Assembly: GCF_900187965.1 (NCBI RefSeq)
Contig: NZ_FZNL01000020.1
Span: 1 to 64,000 of the forward strand
Length of the DNA: 64,000 nt
Direction of reading: 5' to 3'
From: Flavobacterium sp. ov086
GTDB taxonomy: Bacteria > Bacteroidota > Bacteroidia > Flavobacteriales > Flavobacteriaceae
The notes under the pieces are model-generated. The model was not told where the DNA came from. It worked only from the letters and a program-made list of their open reading frames with translations, and ran no database searches. Made by a program: the position numbers and the translations under genes. This document shows positions 40,667 through 50,022 of this stretch, in pieces (position 1 is the stretch's first letter; every line of letters begins with the position of its first letter).

Positions 40667-41635
40667 ATGAAGGCAGTTGTATTACAAAAGGCAGGAGGGG
40701 CTGAAAACTTTTCCCTTGAAGAGCGAGCGATTCCTATCCCAGGAAAGGGACAGGTCCTGATAAGAGTCAGGGCCTTTGGGCTGAATCGTTCCGAACTAAT
40801 GACCCGAAAAGGGTTGTCACCGGATGTTGTTTTACCCAGAGTACTAGGTATTGAATGTGTTGGAGAAGTAGAAGAAGATCCAGAGGGCAACTTTGTAAGA
40901 GGGCAAAAAATTGCCGCTTTTATGGGAGGAATGGGGCGTGATTATGACGGCAGTTATGCCCAGTATACGGTTGTTCCTGCGGCTATTCTAATTGCTTTTG
41001 ATAGTACACTTTCCTGGGGCACACTTGGAGCTCTGCCTGAAATGTTTCAAACAGCATATGGATCACTTCATCGGGCTCTTCATATCAATGTAGGGGAAAC
41101 ACTGCTGATCAGAGGCGGTACATCCTCTGTAGGTCTGTTGGCGATACAATTGGCCAGAGAAGCCGGGCTTTTTGTGATTGCAACCACCCGAAGTGAAAGT
41201 AAAAAGGCTTTACTACTGGCAAATGGTGCTGATGAGGTTTTGATCGATAATGGTAGTCTTGCTGAGATTCTCGAAAAAAGATTTCAATTTAAGTTCGATA
41301 AGGTTTTAGAATTAATAGGAACCTCTACACTAAGAGATTCACTTCAATGCACAATGCCAGGAGGAAGTGTCTGTATGACTGGTATGTTATCCGAAGAGTG
41401 GTCTATTGCTGATTTTGCTCCTATGGAGTACATTCCAGCAGCTGTAAATCTTACGGTTTATGATAGTGGACAGATTCGTATAGGGGGAGAATTCTTTCAG
41501 AAATTTGTTAAGGATATTGAAAAAGGATTCCTAAAGCCAGCCATAAAACGTATCTTTAATCTTGATGAAATAGTTGAAGCACACCGTTTTATGGAAAGCA
41601 GTTCAGGCGGAGGTAAAATAGTAGTACTGCCTTAG
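40667..41635 (+). CDS. Quinone-oxidoreductase-like medium-chain dehydrogenase (MDR)
   Basis: A 322-residue NADPH-dependent MDR protein without the zinc-binding motifs of alcohol dehydrogenases. The N-terminal catalytic domain holds GLNRSELMTRKG (residues about 38-49) and the GIECVGEV segment. The Rossmann domain begins at RGGTSSVGLLAIQLA (about 150-164), with NADPH preference suggested by TTRSESKK. The C-terminal EAHRFMESSSGGGKIVV is standard for quinone reductases. It is probably a one- or two-electron reductase of quinones or enones. It lies within the tautomerase operon. Confidence 0.88.
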   Translation: MKAVVLQKAGGAENFSLEERAIPIPGKGQVLIRVRAFGLNRSELMTRKGLSPDVVLPRVLGIECVGEVEEDPEGNFVRGQKIAAFMGGMGRDYDGSYAQYTVVPAAILIAFDSTLSWGTLGALPEMFQTAYGSLHRALHINVGETLLIRGGTSSVGLLAIQLAREAGLFVIATTRSESKKALLLANGADEVLIDNGSLAEILEKRFQFKFDKVLELIGTSTLRDSLQCTMPGGSVCMTGMLSEEWSIADFAPMEYIPAAVNLTVYDSGQIRIGGEFFQKFVKDIEKGFLKPAIKRIFNLDEIVEAHRFMESSSGGGKIVVLP

Positions 41636-41722
41636 TAAGGCTTACATAAGTTCAAAGTTCAGGTTTTTCCTTTGGGATTGATCTGACTTTTTGTGTATTG
41701 TATAAAATAAAAAATAAAAAAA

Positions 41723-42517
41723 ATGGATTTACAGTTAAAAGGGAAAACAGCTTTTGTGAGTGGTTCAACAGGTGGCATTGGTTATGCAATTGCACTTGGA
41801 CTACTTCGCGAAGGAACAAAAGTTTATGTGAACGGAAGAACTCAAGAGAAAGTAAAGTTGACTGTAGATAAGCTAAGAAAGGAAATTCCTGGTGCATTTG
41901 TGGAAGGTCTGGTTGCTGATTTTGCCAAGGTAGAAGAAGTCAATTCTCTTTTTACTTTGTTGCCAGAGGTTGATATTTTAGTCAATAATGTTGGGGTATA
42001 TGGCGAGCAGCCTTTTGAAACAACTGGGGATGATGTATGGTTTAATGATTTTGAAGTAAATGTACTAAGCGGTGTTCGCCTTTCGCGTCATTATGCACCT
42101 CTTATGAAAGCCAAAAATTGGGGACGGATTATTTTTATATCCAGTGAATCTGCTATAAATATTCCAGATGACATGATTCTTTACGGTGTAACAAAAACAG
42201 CCTATCTTTCTTTGAGTCGTGGATTGGCCAAATATCTCAAAGGTACCAACGTGACGGTAAATGCGATTCTTCCCGGCCCGACTTTAGCTGAGGGTACTGA
42301 AAAAATGTTTGAAGAAATTTCTAAAGATAAAGGCATTAGCATTAAAGAGGCTCAAATAGAATTTATTAAAGAAAAACGTCCTTCGTCTATTATTCAGCGA
42401 TGGGCTGAAACTCAGGAAGTCGCCAATATGGTAGTTTATATAGCAAGCCCATTGTCATCGGCAACCACAGGTGCCGCCCTTCGAGTGGATGGTGGTGTTG
42501 TAGACAGTGCTTTTTAA
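41723..42517 (+). CDS. Short-chain dehydrogenase/reductase (SDR)
   Basis: A 264-residue SDR with cofactor motif GSTGGIG (about residues 14-20), NNVG near 90, and the catalytic YGVTK (Y-x3-K at about 155-159). The C-terminal GAALRVDGGVVDSAF is typical. It follows the MDR gene after 87 bases and probably belongs to the same transcript. A lone half-site ATTGATCT at 41677 lies in the gap, but no array or matching -7 element is seen. The substrate is unknown. Confidence 0.88.
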   Translation: MDLQLKGKTAFVSGSTGGIGYAIALGLLREGTKVYVNGRTQEKVKLTVDKLRKEIPGAFVEGLVADFAKVEEVNSLFTLLPEVDILVNNVGVYGEQPFETTGDDVWFNDFEVNVLSGVRLSRHYAPLMKAKNWGRIIFISSESAINIPDDMILYGVTKTAYLSLSRGLAKYLKGTNVTVNAILPGPTLAEGTEKMFEEISKDKGISIKEAQIEFIKEKRPSSIIQRWAETQEVANMVVYIASPLSSATTGAALRVDGGVVDSAF

Positions 42518-42675
42518 ATCCAATACAACAATAAATTAGCCAAACCAGCCAGGCTTATTTTAAGATCTAATTTGGGAAGGTTTGTGAAGAAATTTTTAGA
42601 AGCCTCCTGATAAAAAGCAAGATGTTTTAGTATTATTTAGTAATCTAGGATAAGCGTGGTAAAAACAGTAATAGC

Positions 42676-43671
42676 ATGATATTAAAAACTGAAAAAACGA
42701 TATACGAAGAATTTTCAAGCCATGAAAATGCAATTGATCAATTTCGTTCTGATGTACTTGAAGGTTTGACAAACACACCCAAAAAACTGCACTCTAAATA
42801 TTTTTATGACACTATAGGAGATCGGCTATTTCAACAAATTATGGCCATGCCCGAATATTATCTTACCAATTGTGAGATGGATATATTTCAAAATAAGACT
42901 TCGGAGCTTGCTCAGATTATCTTAGAGAGTGGTACTGCATTCGATCTGATTGAACTTGGAGCAGGTGATGGGACCAAATCTGCATTTTTACTTAAGGACC
43001 TTTTAGAGAAACAGGCCGATTTTAATTATATGCCCATCGATATATCGGCAAATATATTGTCTGTTTTAAGTAGTAAACTAAAGGCAGATCTCCCTGAGCT
43101 TACCATTACTTGTTTGGAAGGGGAATATTTTAAAATGCTCGAAAAAGCAGCAAATTTATCTTCAAGACGCAAAGTGGTTCTTTTTTTGGGCGGTAATATC
43201 GGTAATATGGAAAAGGGGGAAGCCCTTGCATTTTGCAGCGATCTGAGTAGTTATCTTTCCCCTGGGGATATAGTACTGATGGGATTTGACCTTAAGAAAA
43301 ATCCACAAATGATACTCGATGCTTATAATGATAAAACCGGGATTACAGCGGCATTTAATCTTAATTTGCTCACCCGTATTAACAGGGAACTCAGCGCCGA
43401 TTTTTGCATCGAGAAGTTTGAACATTACCAGACCTATGACCCGCTATCTGGCAGCTGTAGGAGCTATTTAATCAGTTTGGCAGATCAGGTAATTACCATA
43501 GAGGAACGGTCTGTCGATTTTGAAAAAGATGAATTGGTTTATATGGAACTTTCACAGAAATATTCTCTACCCGAGATTGAAGCATTGGCAGAAAACTCCG
43601 GTTTTGTAACTATAAATCATATTATGGATTCCAAATCATGGTTCACCGATGTGGCCTGGGGCGTAGTATAA
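42676..43671 (+). CDS. egtD: L-histidine N-alpha-trimethyltransferase (ergothioneine biosynthesis)
   Basis: A 331-residue SAM-dependent methyltransferase that converts histidine to hercynine by three methylations. EgtD landmarks are all present: SKYFYDTIGDRLFQQI and MPEYYLTNCE near the N-terminus, the SAM loop ELGAGDGTKS (about residues 93-102), LGGNIGNM (about N174/N177, the substrate-binding Asn region), the GFDLKKNP segment and MELSQKYS (E291 and S293, matching the histidine-carboxylate/imidazole contacts in mycobacterial EgtD). It begins a five-gene cluster with egtB, an ABC transporter and a PLP lyase. The 158-base upstream gap has no array boxes. Confidence 0.95.
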   Translation: MILKTEKTIYEEFSSHENAIDQFRSDVLEGLTNTPKKLHSKYFYDTIGDRLFQQIMAMPEYYLTNCEMDIFQNKTSELAQIILESGTAFDLIELGAGDGTKSAFLLKDLLEKQADFNYMPIDISANILSVLSSKLKADLPELTITCLEGEYFKMLEKAANLSSRRKVVLFLGGNIGNMEKGEALAFCSDLSSYLSPGDIVLMGFDLKKNPQMILDAYNDKTGITAAFNLNLLTRINRELSADFCIEKFEHYQTYDPLSGSCRSYLISLADQVITIEERSVDFEKDELVYMELSQKYSLPEIEALAENSGFVTINHIMDSKSWFTDVAWGVV

Positions 43672-43688
43672 CCTTAAAATAGAATAGT

Positions 43689-44867
43689 ATGCAAGAGAAA
43701 GCAGCTAAAGTAAATCAGGAAATAATAAAGAAATTCATTAGCATCAGAGCACATTCTGAGCATATTTGTAAACCACTGGAAATAGAGGATTATGTTGTAC
43801 AGCCTGTTGTGGATGTGAGTCCCCCTAAGTGGCATCTGGGGCATACTACCTGGTTTTTTGAAACCTTTATTCTAAAACCACATGATAAAAATTATAAAGT
43901 TTTTAATGAGCAGTACGATTTTGTTTTTAACAGTTATTACGAAAGTGTGGGGGCCCGTGTGGTACGTACAGACCGGGGTAATTTAAGCCGTCCTTCAGTG
44001 ACGGATGTTTATCATTATCGTACTTATGTAGATCAGCACATGGAAACTTTTCTTAAAAGTAATCCCCTTTGCTCTGAAGTAATAGAACTACTGGAACTTG
44101 GACTTAATCATGAGCAGCAGCATCAGGAATTATTATTTAGTGACATAAAATACATATTGGGTCATAATCCGCTTTTTCCGGTTTATAGCCCTGCTGCTGT
44201 TTTGGACGAGTATACCGATCTAAGTAGTGAATTTATAGAAATAGCCCCGGGTATTTACGAAATTGGATATCAGGGAGAAGGTTTTTGTTTTGATAACGAA
44301 CTTGGTCGCCACAAGGTGTATTTAGAGCGTTTCGAAATTGCCAAATATCCTGTAACAAATAGGCAATACCTTGAATTTATTGCCGATGGCGGTTATACCG
44401 ATTTTAAATTTTGGCATTCTGAAGGATGGGAATGGGTCAAAGAAAATGCAGCTCAATCACCTCTATATTGGCATTACATCGATCAGAAGTGGATGAATTA
44501 TACCTTGGCAGGTTTAAAAGATATAAACCTAAACGAACCGGTATGCCATATTAATTTTTACGAAGCCGCCGCATTTGCTTCCTGGAAAGGCATGCGTCTG
44601 CCTACCGAGGAAGAGTGGGAAGTAGCTTCCCCTGAGATAAAATGGGGAGAGCGCTGGGAATGGACCAATAGTGCTTATCTGCCTTATCCAGGATTTGAAA
44701 AAGCGGCTGGTGCCATAGGAGAATACAATGGTAAGTTTATGGTAAGTCAAATGGTGTTGCGCGGCGCCTCTGTTGCCACACCAAAAGGGCACAGCCGAGC
44801 TACTTACCGTAATTTTTTTCATCCCCGTCATCAGTGGCAGTTTATGGGTATACGTCTGGTAAAGTAA
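43689..44867 (+). CDS. egtB: Hercynine sulfoxide synthase EgtB
   Basis: A 392-residue nonheme-iron enzyme that joins a cysteine sulfur to hercynine with O2. The N-terminal DinB-like four-helix domain supplies the three iron ligands: GHTTWFFE (H52) and NHEQQHQEL (H141, H145). The NSYY motif (81-84) marks the active-site tyrosine region. The C-terminal formylglycine-enzyme-like domain (about 190-392) includes MRLPTEEEWE and VLRGASVATP. No EgtA (gamma-glutamylcysteine ligase) or EgtC amidase gene is adjacent, so direct use of cysteine is possible, but the window cannot decide the thiol donor. It starts 17 bases after egtD. Confidence 0.93.
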   Translation: MQEKAAKVNQEIIKKFISIRAHSEHICKPLEIEDYVVQPVVDVSPPKWHLGHTTWFFETFILKPHDKNYKVFNEQYDFVFNSYYESVGARVVRTDRGNLSRPSVTDVYHYRTYVDQHMETFLKSNPLCSEVIELLELGLNHEQQHQELLFSDIKYILGHNPLFPVYSPAAVLDEYTDLSSEFIEIAPGIYEIGYQGEGFCFDNELGRHKVYLERFEIAKYPVTNRQYLEFIADGGYTDFKFWHSEGWEWVKENAAQSPLYWHYIDQKWMNYTLAGLKDINLNEPVCHINFYEAAAFASWKGMRLPTEEEWEVASPEIKWGERWEWTNSAYLPYPGFEKAAGAIGEYNGKFMVSQMVLRGASVATPKGHSRATYRNFFHPRHQWQFMGIRLVK

Positions 44868-44886
44868 TTAAATAGCAGTATAATAT

Positions 44887-45810
44887 ATGATCAGTATAGA
44901 AGGAGTTTCCAAAAGTTTTGGCCCAAACAAGGCAGTAGAGACGATTTCATTTCAGGCCAACGATAGAGAAATTCTAGTGTTACTGGGTACTAGTGGTTGT
45001 GGTAAAACCACGACCCTGAAAATGATCAATCGTCTGATAGAACCCGATAGTGGGACTATCTGTATTGATGGCAAGAATATCAGGGATCAAAAACCAGAAG
45101 CGCTTCGCAAAACTATCGGTTTTGTTATGCAGCATGCAGGACTTTTTCCTCATTATACAGTGGAGCAAAACATTGCCACAGTACCCAATTTACTCAACTG
45201 GGAAAAGCAAAAAATTAGGAAAAGAACTTCAGAACTTTTAGAGAAACTGCATCTTAATGAAAATATTCTGGGGTTATATCCTTATGAGCTAAGCGGTGGT
45301 CAACAGCAGCGTGTTGGTGTAGCCCGCGCACTTATGACTAATACTCCGCTTCTTTTAATGGATGAACCTTTCGGGGCTTTGGACACTATTACAAAGTCAG
45401 CTATTCACAATGAATTTAAGAATCTTGATGAGCTCAAAAACAAAACCACTATTTTGGTAACACATGACATTGTAGAAGCCTTTGAACTTGGACATCGGAT
45501 TTGTCTTATGGACAAAGGACAGATCGTTCAAATTGGGTCTCCAAGGGAATTTTTATACCATCCTGTAAATAGTTTTGTAAAAGAGTTCTTTGCCAGCAAT
45601 CGCTTAATGCTGGAATATAAAATTGCTTCAGTGAAGACAGTGGAGCCTTTTTTGAAAATGTCCTTGTCTTTAAAAGGGCAAAAAGAATTAAACAAAAGTG
45701 CCAATCTTTGGGAGGCCCTGCAAATTTTTAGTGGAGAGCAGAGTTTTAATGAAGATTATGAGATACTGGTACAGGCTTTTAATCAATACAGAAAACTCCA
45801 AAGCGTATGA
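44887..45810 (+). CDS. ABC transporter ATP-binding protein, OpuCA/EgtUA-like
   Basis: A 307-residue ATPase of the quaternary-amine importer family. Walker A is LGTSGCGKTT (about residues 34-43), the Q-loop lies in GFVMQHAGLFP, the signature is LSGGQQQRVGVARALM, Walker B is LLLMDEPFGALD, and the switch is VTHD. It lacks the C-terminal CBS domains of osmoregulated OpuA/OpuC proteins, as do several EgtU ATPases. Its stop overlaps the permease/binding-protein start by 4 bases. The location directly after egtB makes ergothioneine (a betaine) the most likely substrate; glycine betaine is the alternative. Confidence 0.88.
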   Translation: MISIEGVSKSFGPNKAVETISFQANDREILVLLGTSGCGKTTTLKMINRLIEPDSGTICIDGKNIRDQKPEALRKTIGFVMQHAGLFPHYTVEQNIATVPNLLNWEKQKIRKRTSELLEKLHLNENILGLYPYELSGGQQQRVGVARALMTNTPLLLMDEPFGALDTITKSAIHNEFKNLDELKNKTTILVTHDIVEAFELGHRICLMDKGQIVQIGSPREFLYHPVNSFVKEFFASNRLMLEYKIASVKTVEPFLKMSLSLKGQKELNKSANLWEALQIFSGEQSFNEDYEILVQAFNQYRKLQSV

Positions 45811-47375
45811 CACAGCAGCAAAGCCTTTGGCAATTTATGGTATCACAGCATGAAAAGCTGTTCTTGCAGATTGGACAACATCTGGGGCTTACTTTTTTAT
45901 CGTTGCTTCTGGCTATTGTAGTTGGAATTCCCTTAGGTATCCTGATTTCCCGAAGACGCAGGTTATCTAGTCCTGTGTTAGGGGCGGCGGGCATATTGCA
46001 AACAGTTCCCAGTATTGCCCTTTTGGGTTTTATGATACCGCTTTTTGGTATTGGTATGGCCCCGGCAATAGTGGCACTTCTTATTTATGCACTGCTTCCC
46101 ATTATCCGAAATACCTATACCGGAATTACAGGGGTGGATCCCACAGTTATAGAAGCTGCTACAGCCCTTGGAATGAATAAAACCCAGCGTTTGTTTAAAG
46201 TGGAATTTCCATTGGCTTTGCCGGTAATTATAGCCGGTATTCGTACCGCGGCTGTGATCAATGTTGGGGTTGCTACTCTTGCCTCTTTTGTGGCAGCGGG
46301 AGGACTTGGCGAATTTATCTTCGGCGGTATTTCCCTGAACAACACCAATATGATCCTGGCCGGGGCTATCCCTGCGGCTCTATTGGCTGTGATTCTTGAT
46401 CTGGTAATTGGTTATCTTCAAAAATCCAGATTGCAAACCCTTAGAAGGACCCTTTGTATTATCGGTGGTATGTTTGTTCTCACAGGTCTTTTTTTTGTAG
46501 TTTCTTCAAAGCCAGAAGGTAAAATAATTGCCGGATTTACGCCTGAATTTATGGGGCGTCAGGATGGTGATTTAGGGCTTCGTTCTGTGTATGGCTTAAA
46601 ATTGAATCCGTTAGTGGTCTCAGATGCTATTATGTATGAGGCTGCTTATCAGGGAAAGCTGGATTTAATTAGTGGCTATTCGACCGATGGAAGAATTAAA
46701 GCTTTTGACTTAGTGGTGCTTGGGGATGATAAAACCATATTTCCGCCTTATTATGCCGCTCCGATAATTAAAACCCAGACATTGAAAAAATTTCCGGGAC
46801 TCGAGGGGATCCTAAATCTTCTGGCTGGGAAGATTAACGACAGTATTATGACAGGGCTTAATTATAAAACAGAACTTCTTAAGCAGACTCCGGAGAAAGT
46901 AGCTAAAGATTTTTTAGTTGAAAACGGACTGTATAAAAAAGCAAATCCAGGTACTGGGGAAACCATTAGAATCGGTTCCAAGATTTTTGGGGAACAATAT
47001 ATTCTGGCAGAGATCTATAAAATGCTCATTGAGGGTTCTAGCAATTATAAGGTAGAAACAAAAACCGGACTTGGCGGAACAAAAATATGCTTTGATGCTT
47101 TAATGAATGATGCTATTGACTTCTATCCCGAATATACCGGTACAGGATTGTTGGTTTTATTAAAACCTTCTGCACAGACCATCGAGGAAGTCTCAAAAGA
47201 CAGTAGGAAAACCTTTGATTATGTTCAAAGAGAATTTCAGAAACAATATCAATTGCAGTGGCTCAAACCTATTGGGTTTAATAATGCCTATGCACTGATG
47301 ATGCGAAGGGATCAGGCAAAGGAATTGCATATCAGCACGATTTCAGAGCTTAGTGAGTATTGCGCTAAAAAATAA
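45807..47375 (+). CDS. ABC permease fused to an apparently circularly permuted substrate-binding domain (EgtUBC/OpuC-like)
   Basis: A 522-residue protein. Residues about 20-210 are a permease with the EAA loop (IEAATALGMNKTQRLFKVEFPLALP), and a helix near 216-233 leads to an extracytoplasmic OpuAC-type binding domain. In ordinary ProX/OpuCC proteins the chain begins with IxIGSKxFxEQ and its second half starts at FTPEF. Here the order is reversed. Residues 239-371 hold the usual second half (GFTPEF, YSTDGRIKAFDLVVLGDDK, FPPYYAAP), and 387-522 hold the usual first half (IRIGSKIFGEQ, FYPEYTGTG, GFNNAYALMMR). Fusion of permease and binding domain is known in EgtU transporters. The ergothioneine role rests on context. 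Confidence 0.85.
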   Translation: MTQQQSLWQFMVSQHEKLFLQIGQHLGLTFLSLLLAIVVGIPLGILISRRRRLSSPVLGAAGILQTVPSIALLGFMIPLFGIGMAPAIVALLIYALLPIIRNTYTGITGVDPTVIEAATALGMNKTQRLFKVEFPLALPVIIAGIRTAAVINVGVATLASFVAAGGLGEFIFGGISLNNTNMILAGAIPAALLAVILDLVIGYLQKSRLQTLRRTLCIIGGMFVLTGLFFVVSSKPEGKIIAGFTPEFMGRQDGDLGLRSVYGLKLNPLVVSDAIMYEAAYQGKLDLISGYSTDGRIKAFDLVVLGDDKTIFPPYYAAPIIKTQTLKKFPGLEGILNLLAGKINDSIMTGLNYKTELLKQTPEKVAKDFLVENGLYKKANPGTGETIRIGSKIFGEQYILAEIYKMLIEGSSNYKVETKTGLGGTKICFDALMNDAIDFYPEYTGTGLLVLLKPSAQTIEEVSKDSRKTFDYVQREFQKQYQLQWLKPIGFNNAYALMMRRDQAKELHISTISELSEYCAKK

Positions 47376-47398
47376 GATTCAAACCAAAATGGCGTATC

Positions 47399-48556
47399 AT
47401 GAAATATAATTTTGATGAAGTAATATCGCGTAGCAGTAGCGATTCCATTAAGTGGGACCAGATTCCCTTTGGTGAGGTACTCCCGATGTGGATTGCAGAT
47501 ATGGATTTTAAATCGGCACCTGCAATTCTAACTGCTTTGCAGAAAAGGGTTGATCATGGTATTTTTGGCTATACAGAGATCCCTGAAGCATTTTACGATG
47601 CCATAACCAGATGGTGGGAAAGAAGATATGGTTTCACTGTTGAAAAACAGTGGCTGGTACCGGTTTCAGGTGTTATCCCCGCATTATCGGCAGCCGTGCA
47701 ATCGCTGTGCAAAACAGGCGATAAAGTAATCATACAATCCCCGGTTTACAATCATTTTCATACCAGTATTTTAAATAGCGGTCGGATTGCCATTGAGAAT
47801 AATTTGATTTACAATAACGGCAGCTATACTATTGATTTTAAGGATTTGGCACAAAAGGCTGCTGATCCTAAAGTAAAACTTTTGATGATCAGCAACCCGC
47901 ACAATCCTGTTGGTCGGGTATGGACAAAAGAAGAATTACAAACCATTGGAGATATTTGTATCACTTATAATGTGGTGGTGGTATCCGATGAAATTCATGC
48001 TGATTTAGTGTTTGAGGGGCATATTCATACTCCTTTTGCTTCACTTGGAGAAAAGTATAGTCTTAATTGTCTGACCCTGAGTTCTCCTAGCAAAAGTTTT
48101 AATTTAGCCGGATTACAGGTGGGGTATTTTTTTACCCAAAACGATCAGTTACGAAGAGCAATCCAATCTTCTTTTAAACTTATGGGAATAGAATTACTGA
48201 ATTTATTTGGTATCACAGCGCTCATTGCAGCGTATGACCAATCAGAAGAGTGGCTTGACGCATTAAAACAATACCTTTACAAGAACTATCTCTTTCTTAT
48301 AGAATTTACGGCCTTGTATTTACCCGAAATTAAAGTGACCCCTTTGCAGGGAACCTATTTGGTTTGGATGGATTGCACAGCCTTGGGAAAAACGGCAGAT
48401 GAATTGACTCATGATCTACTGGAACAACAAAAACTTTGGATTAATCCAGGTAGTATGTATGGTGTCTCAGGTGAAGGTTTTATAAGAATTAACATTGCGG
48501 CTCCAAGAGCAGTTTTACAAAAAGGTCTTGAAAGGCTTTTAAACGGATTGTCTTAA
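47399..48556 (+). CDS. PLP-dependent C-S lyase, PatB/MalY family (EgtE-like candidate)
   Basis: A 385-residue fold-type I PLP enzyme. MalY/PatB landmarks are MWIADMDFKSAPAI (about 30-43), FGYTE (56-60), SNPHNPVGRVW (165-175), SDEIHADL (196-203, D197 to the pyridine nitrogen) and SSPSKSFNLAGLQ with the PLP lysine at about K232. Family members cleave C-S bonds of cystathionine and related thioethers. At the end of the ergothioneine cluster it is the best candidate for cleaving hercynylcysteine sulfoxide, the step done by EgtE in mycobacteria. A general cystathionine beta-lyase role cannot be excluded. Confidence 0.88.
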   Translation: MKYNFDEVISRSSSDSIKWDQIPFGEVLPMWIADMDFKSAPAILTALQKRVDHGIFGYTEIPEAFYDAITRWWERRYGFTVEKQWLVPVSGVIPALSAAVQSLCKTGDKVIIQSPVYNHFHTSILNSGRIAIENNLIYNNGSYTIDFKDLAQKAADPKVKLLMISNPHNPVGRVWTKEELQTIGDICITYNVVVVSDEIHADLVFEGHIHTPFASLGEKYSLNCLTLSSPSKSFNLAGLQVGYFFTQNDQLRRAIQSSFKLMGIELLNLFGITALIAAYDQSEEWLDALKQYLYKNYLFLIEFTALYLPEIKVTPLQGTYLVWMDCTALGKTADELTHDLLEQQKLWINPGSMYGVSGEGFIRINIAAPRAVLQKGLERLLNGLS

Positions 48557-48653
48557 AAAGCAATGTTAGTTTTATTACGTATAAATTAAAGATAATCTTA
48601 TTGTAGATTTTTGCGATTTAGTGTGACCCTTTACAGGGAAGACAATCGGCCAG

Positions 48654-48687
48654 AAAAAAAAGCTGTCCAATCTGGACAGCTTTTTAA
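48654..48687. terminator. Bidirectional terminator between the ergothioneine cluster and the YceI gene
   Basis: AGCTGTCCA (48661-48669) pairs perfectly with TGGACAGCT (48673-48681), with seven A before and five T after. It serves both convergent transcripts. Confidence 0.92.
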
Positions 48688-48710
48688 GAATAATAATTAA
48701 CCCTTGGGTT

Positions 48711-49388
48711 TTATTTTTTAGCAGCGCTCACATCAATACCAATCTCGATATCTTTGCTAATCATCCATTCTGCTGGATCTGCTTCAGAGGCTCCAAATTT
48801 GATGTCCCAATCGGTACGGTTAACCGTAAATTTCGCTTGCAGTGTAGCAGTCCCGTCCACTATAGTAACTTTTGCAGGGAAAGTCACATTAAGGGCTTTT
48901 CCTTTAAGGGTAAGGTTACCGCTTATGGTTTTATTAGCCCCTTCTACAGCCCCTTTTACAGGAGTATCTAAGTTAGTAACACCGGTAATTTTAAAGTCTG
49001 CAGTTGGATTTTTTTCAACATCAAAAAAGTCAGCGCTTTTTAAATGAGCTTCTAATTCAGAGTATTTTTTGTCTTTTTCAGTTACCGATGCCGGGTCTAC
49101 TTTTAGTGACTGCATATCTATTACAAAGTCACCTGCAGTCAGCTCATTGGCTTCAACTGAGATTTCCCCTGATTTAATGGAAAGTGTGCCCCAACGAGGC
49201 GCAAAACCTCCTTTATGAAATGCTTTCCAGTCTACTTTAGACGTTTGTAGGTTTACAGCTAATACTTCTCCCTTTTTTTCGGCAACCTGCTGTTCTTCAC
49301 CAGTTGTTGTTTCATTAGAGGATTTTCCACCACATGCCGTTAAAAATAAAGTAACTGCGGCCAAGGTTAATACATTTAATTTTTTCAT
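48711..49388 (-). CDS. YceI-family lipoprotein
   Basis: A 225-residue protein with a lipobox (LFLTACGGKSS, C19) and a YceI-type lipocalin-like beta-barrel (about residues 45-222): VDWKAFHKGGFAPRWGTLSI near the start and FTVNRTDWDIKFG near the end. The family binds polyisoprenoid or quinone-like lipids. It is monocistronic and minus-strand. The long 634-base gap upstream contains array promoter 8, which points away from it, and otherwise no gene. Confidence 0.88.
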   Translation of the reverse strand: MKKLNVLTLAAVTLFLTACGGKSSNETTTGEEQQVAEKKGEVLAVNLQTSKVDWKAFHKGGFAPRWGTLSIKSGEISVEANELTAGDFVIDMQSLKVDPASVTEKDKKYSELEAHLKSADFFDVEKNPTADFKITGVTNLDTPVKGAVEGANKTISGNLTLKGKALNVTFPAKVTIVDGTATLQAKFTVNRTDWDIKFGASEADPAEWMISKDIEIGIDVSAAKK

Positions 49389-49746
49389 TTGTTTATGTTT
49401 AATTAGTTAAAAGGTCTATTATTTACAAAGCCTTATTTTAATGCAAAGTTCCTTTATTAAAAACAGAGAGGGTTATAATAATCGGAAATTTAGTGACAAT
49501 TTAAGGAAAAAAGTTTTAATAATAATTTTACTTAGGATGATTTAAGGGGATAACAAAAGGATAGTTGTTGTTTTTTAACGGATATGCCCTTAGGAATATA
49601 AAGATAAATACTCTATGCTTTTTCTCAAAGAGGTATTGCACAAAAAAAGTGAATTAGAGCCCTGTCAAATTTTTTTAATCTTGTCATATGTGTCTTTAAG
49701 CGGGGATCAATCACTTTTTAGAGATTCTTATTTTTTTGTGAATTCT
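49389..49746. other. Intergenic stretch upstream of array promoter 8
   Basis: No gene, RNA or strong hairpin was recognised in these roughly 360 AT-rich bases. They contain the minus-strand promoter region of the YceI gene next to 49388. Confidence 0.4.
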
Positions 49747-49838
49747 ATGATCTGAATTTAAGTGTATTACTTAAACTAGGTTAAGAGTATTTCTTAATAT
49801 AGTTTAAGGGCATAAGTTTATAATTATAGAGAACTTTG
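49747..49838 (+). promoter_or_regulatory. Array promoter 8: three FNR-like boxes plus -7 element, for the Zn-alcohol dehydrogenase
   Basis: Boxes start at 49747 (only the right half, AATTTAAG, conserved), 49770 (CTTAAACTAGGTTAAG) and 49793 (CTTAATATAGTTTAAG), exactly 23 bp apart. The -7 element GAACTTTG (49831-49838) begins 22 bp after the last. The gene starts at 50023, giving a leader of about 180 bases in which no other element was recognised. Confidence 0.82.
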
Positions 49839-50022
49839 ATAGGAAGATTTTATGCCTCATTTTTTATCTCAACTAATACGGGCATATATCAAGGCTATTA
49901 TTTTCATCTTAAGGCTTTTCTTTTGAAAAAGTAATAGTGTCTTTTTATTAAAATATTTAATTATAACTTATCGGTATGGGTAAACAAACATACCAAATTT
50001 AGCAACCTTAAAATTTAAATTT

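Noticed and set aside
41677..41692. ATTGATCTGACTTTTT before the second SDR gene as an array box
   Set aside because: Only the left half matches, with no second copy and no -7 element at 21-22 bp.
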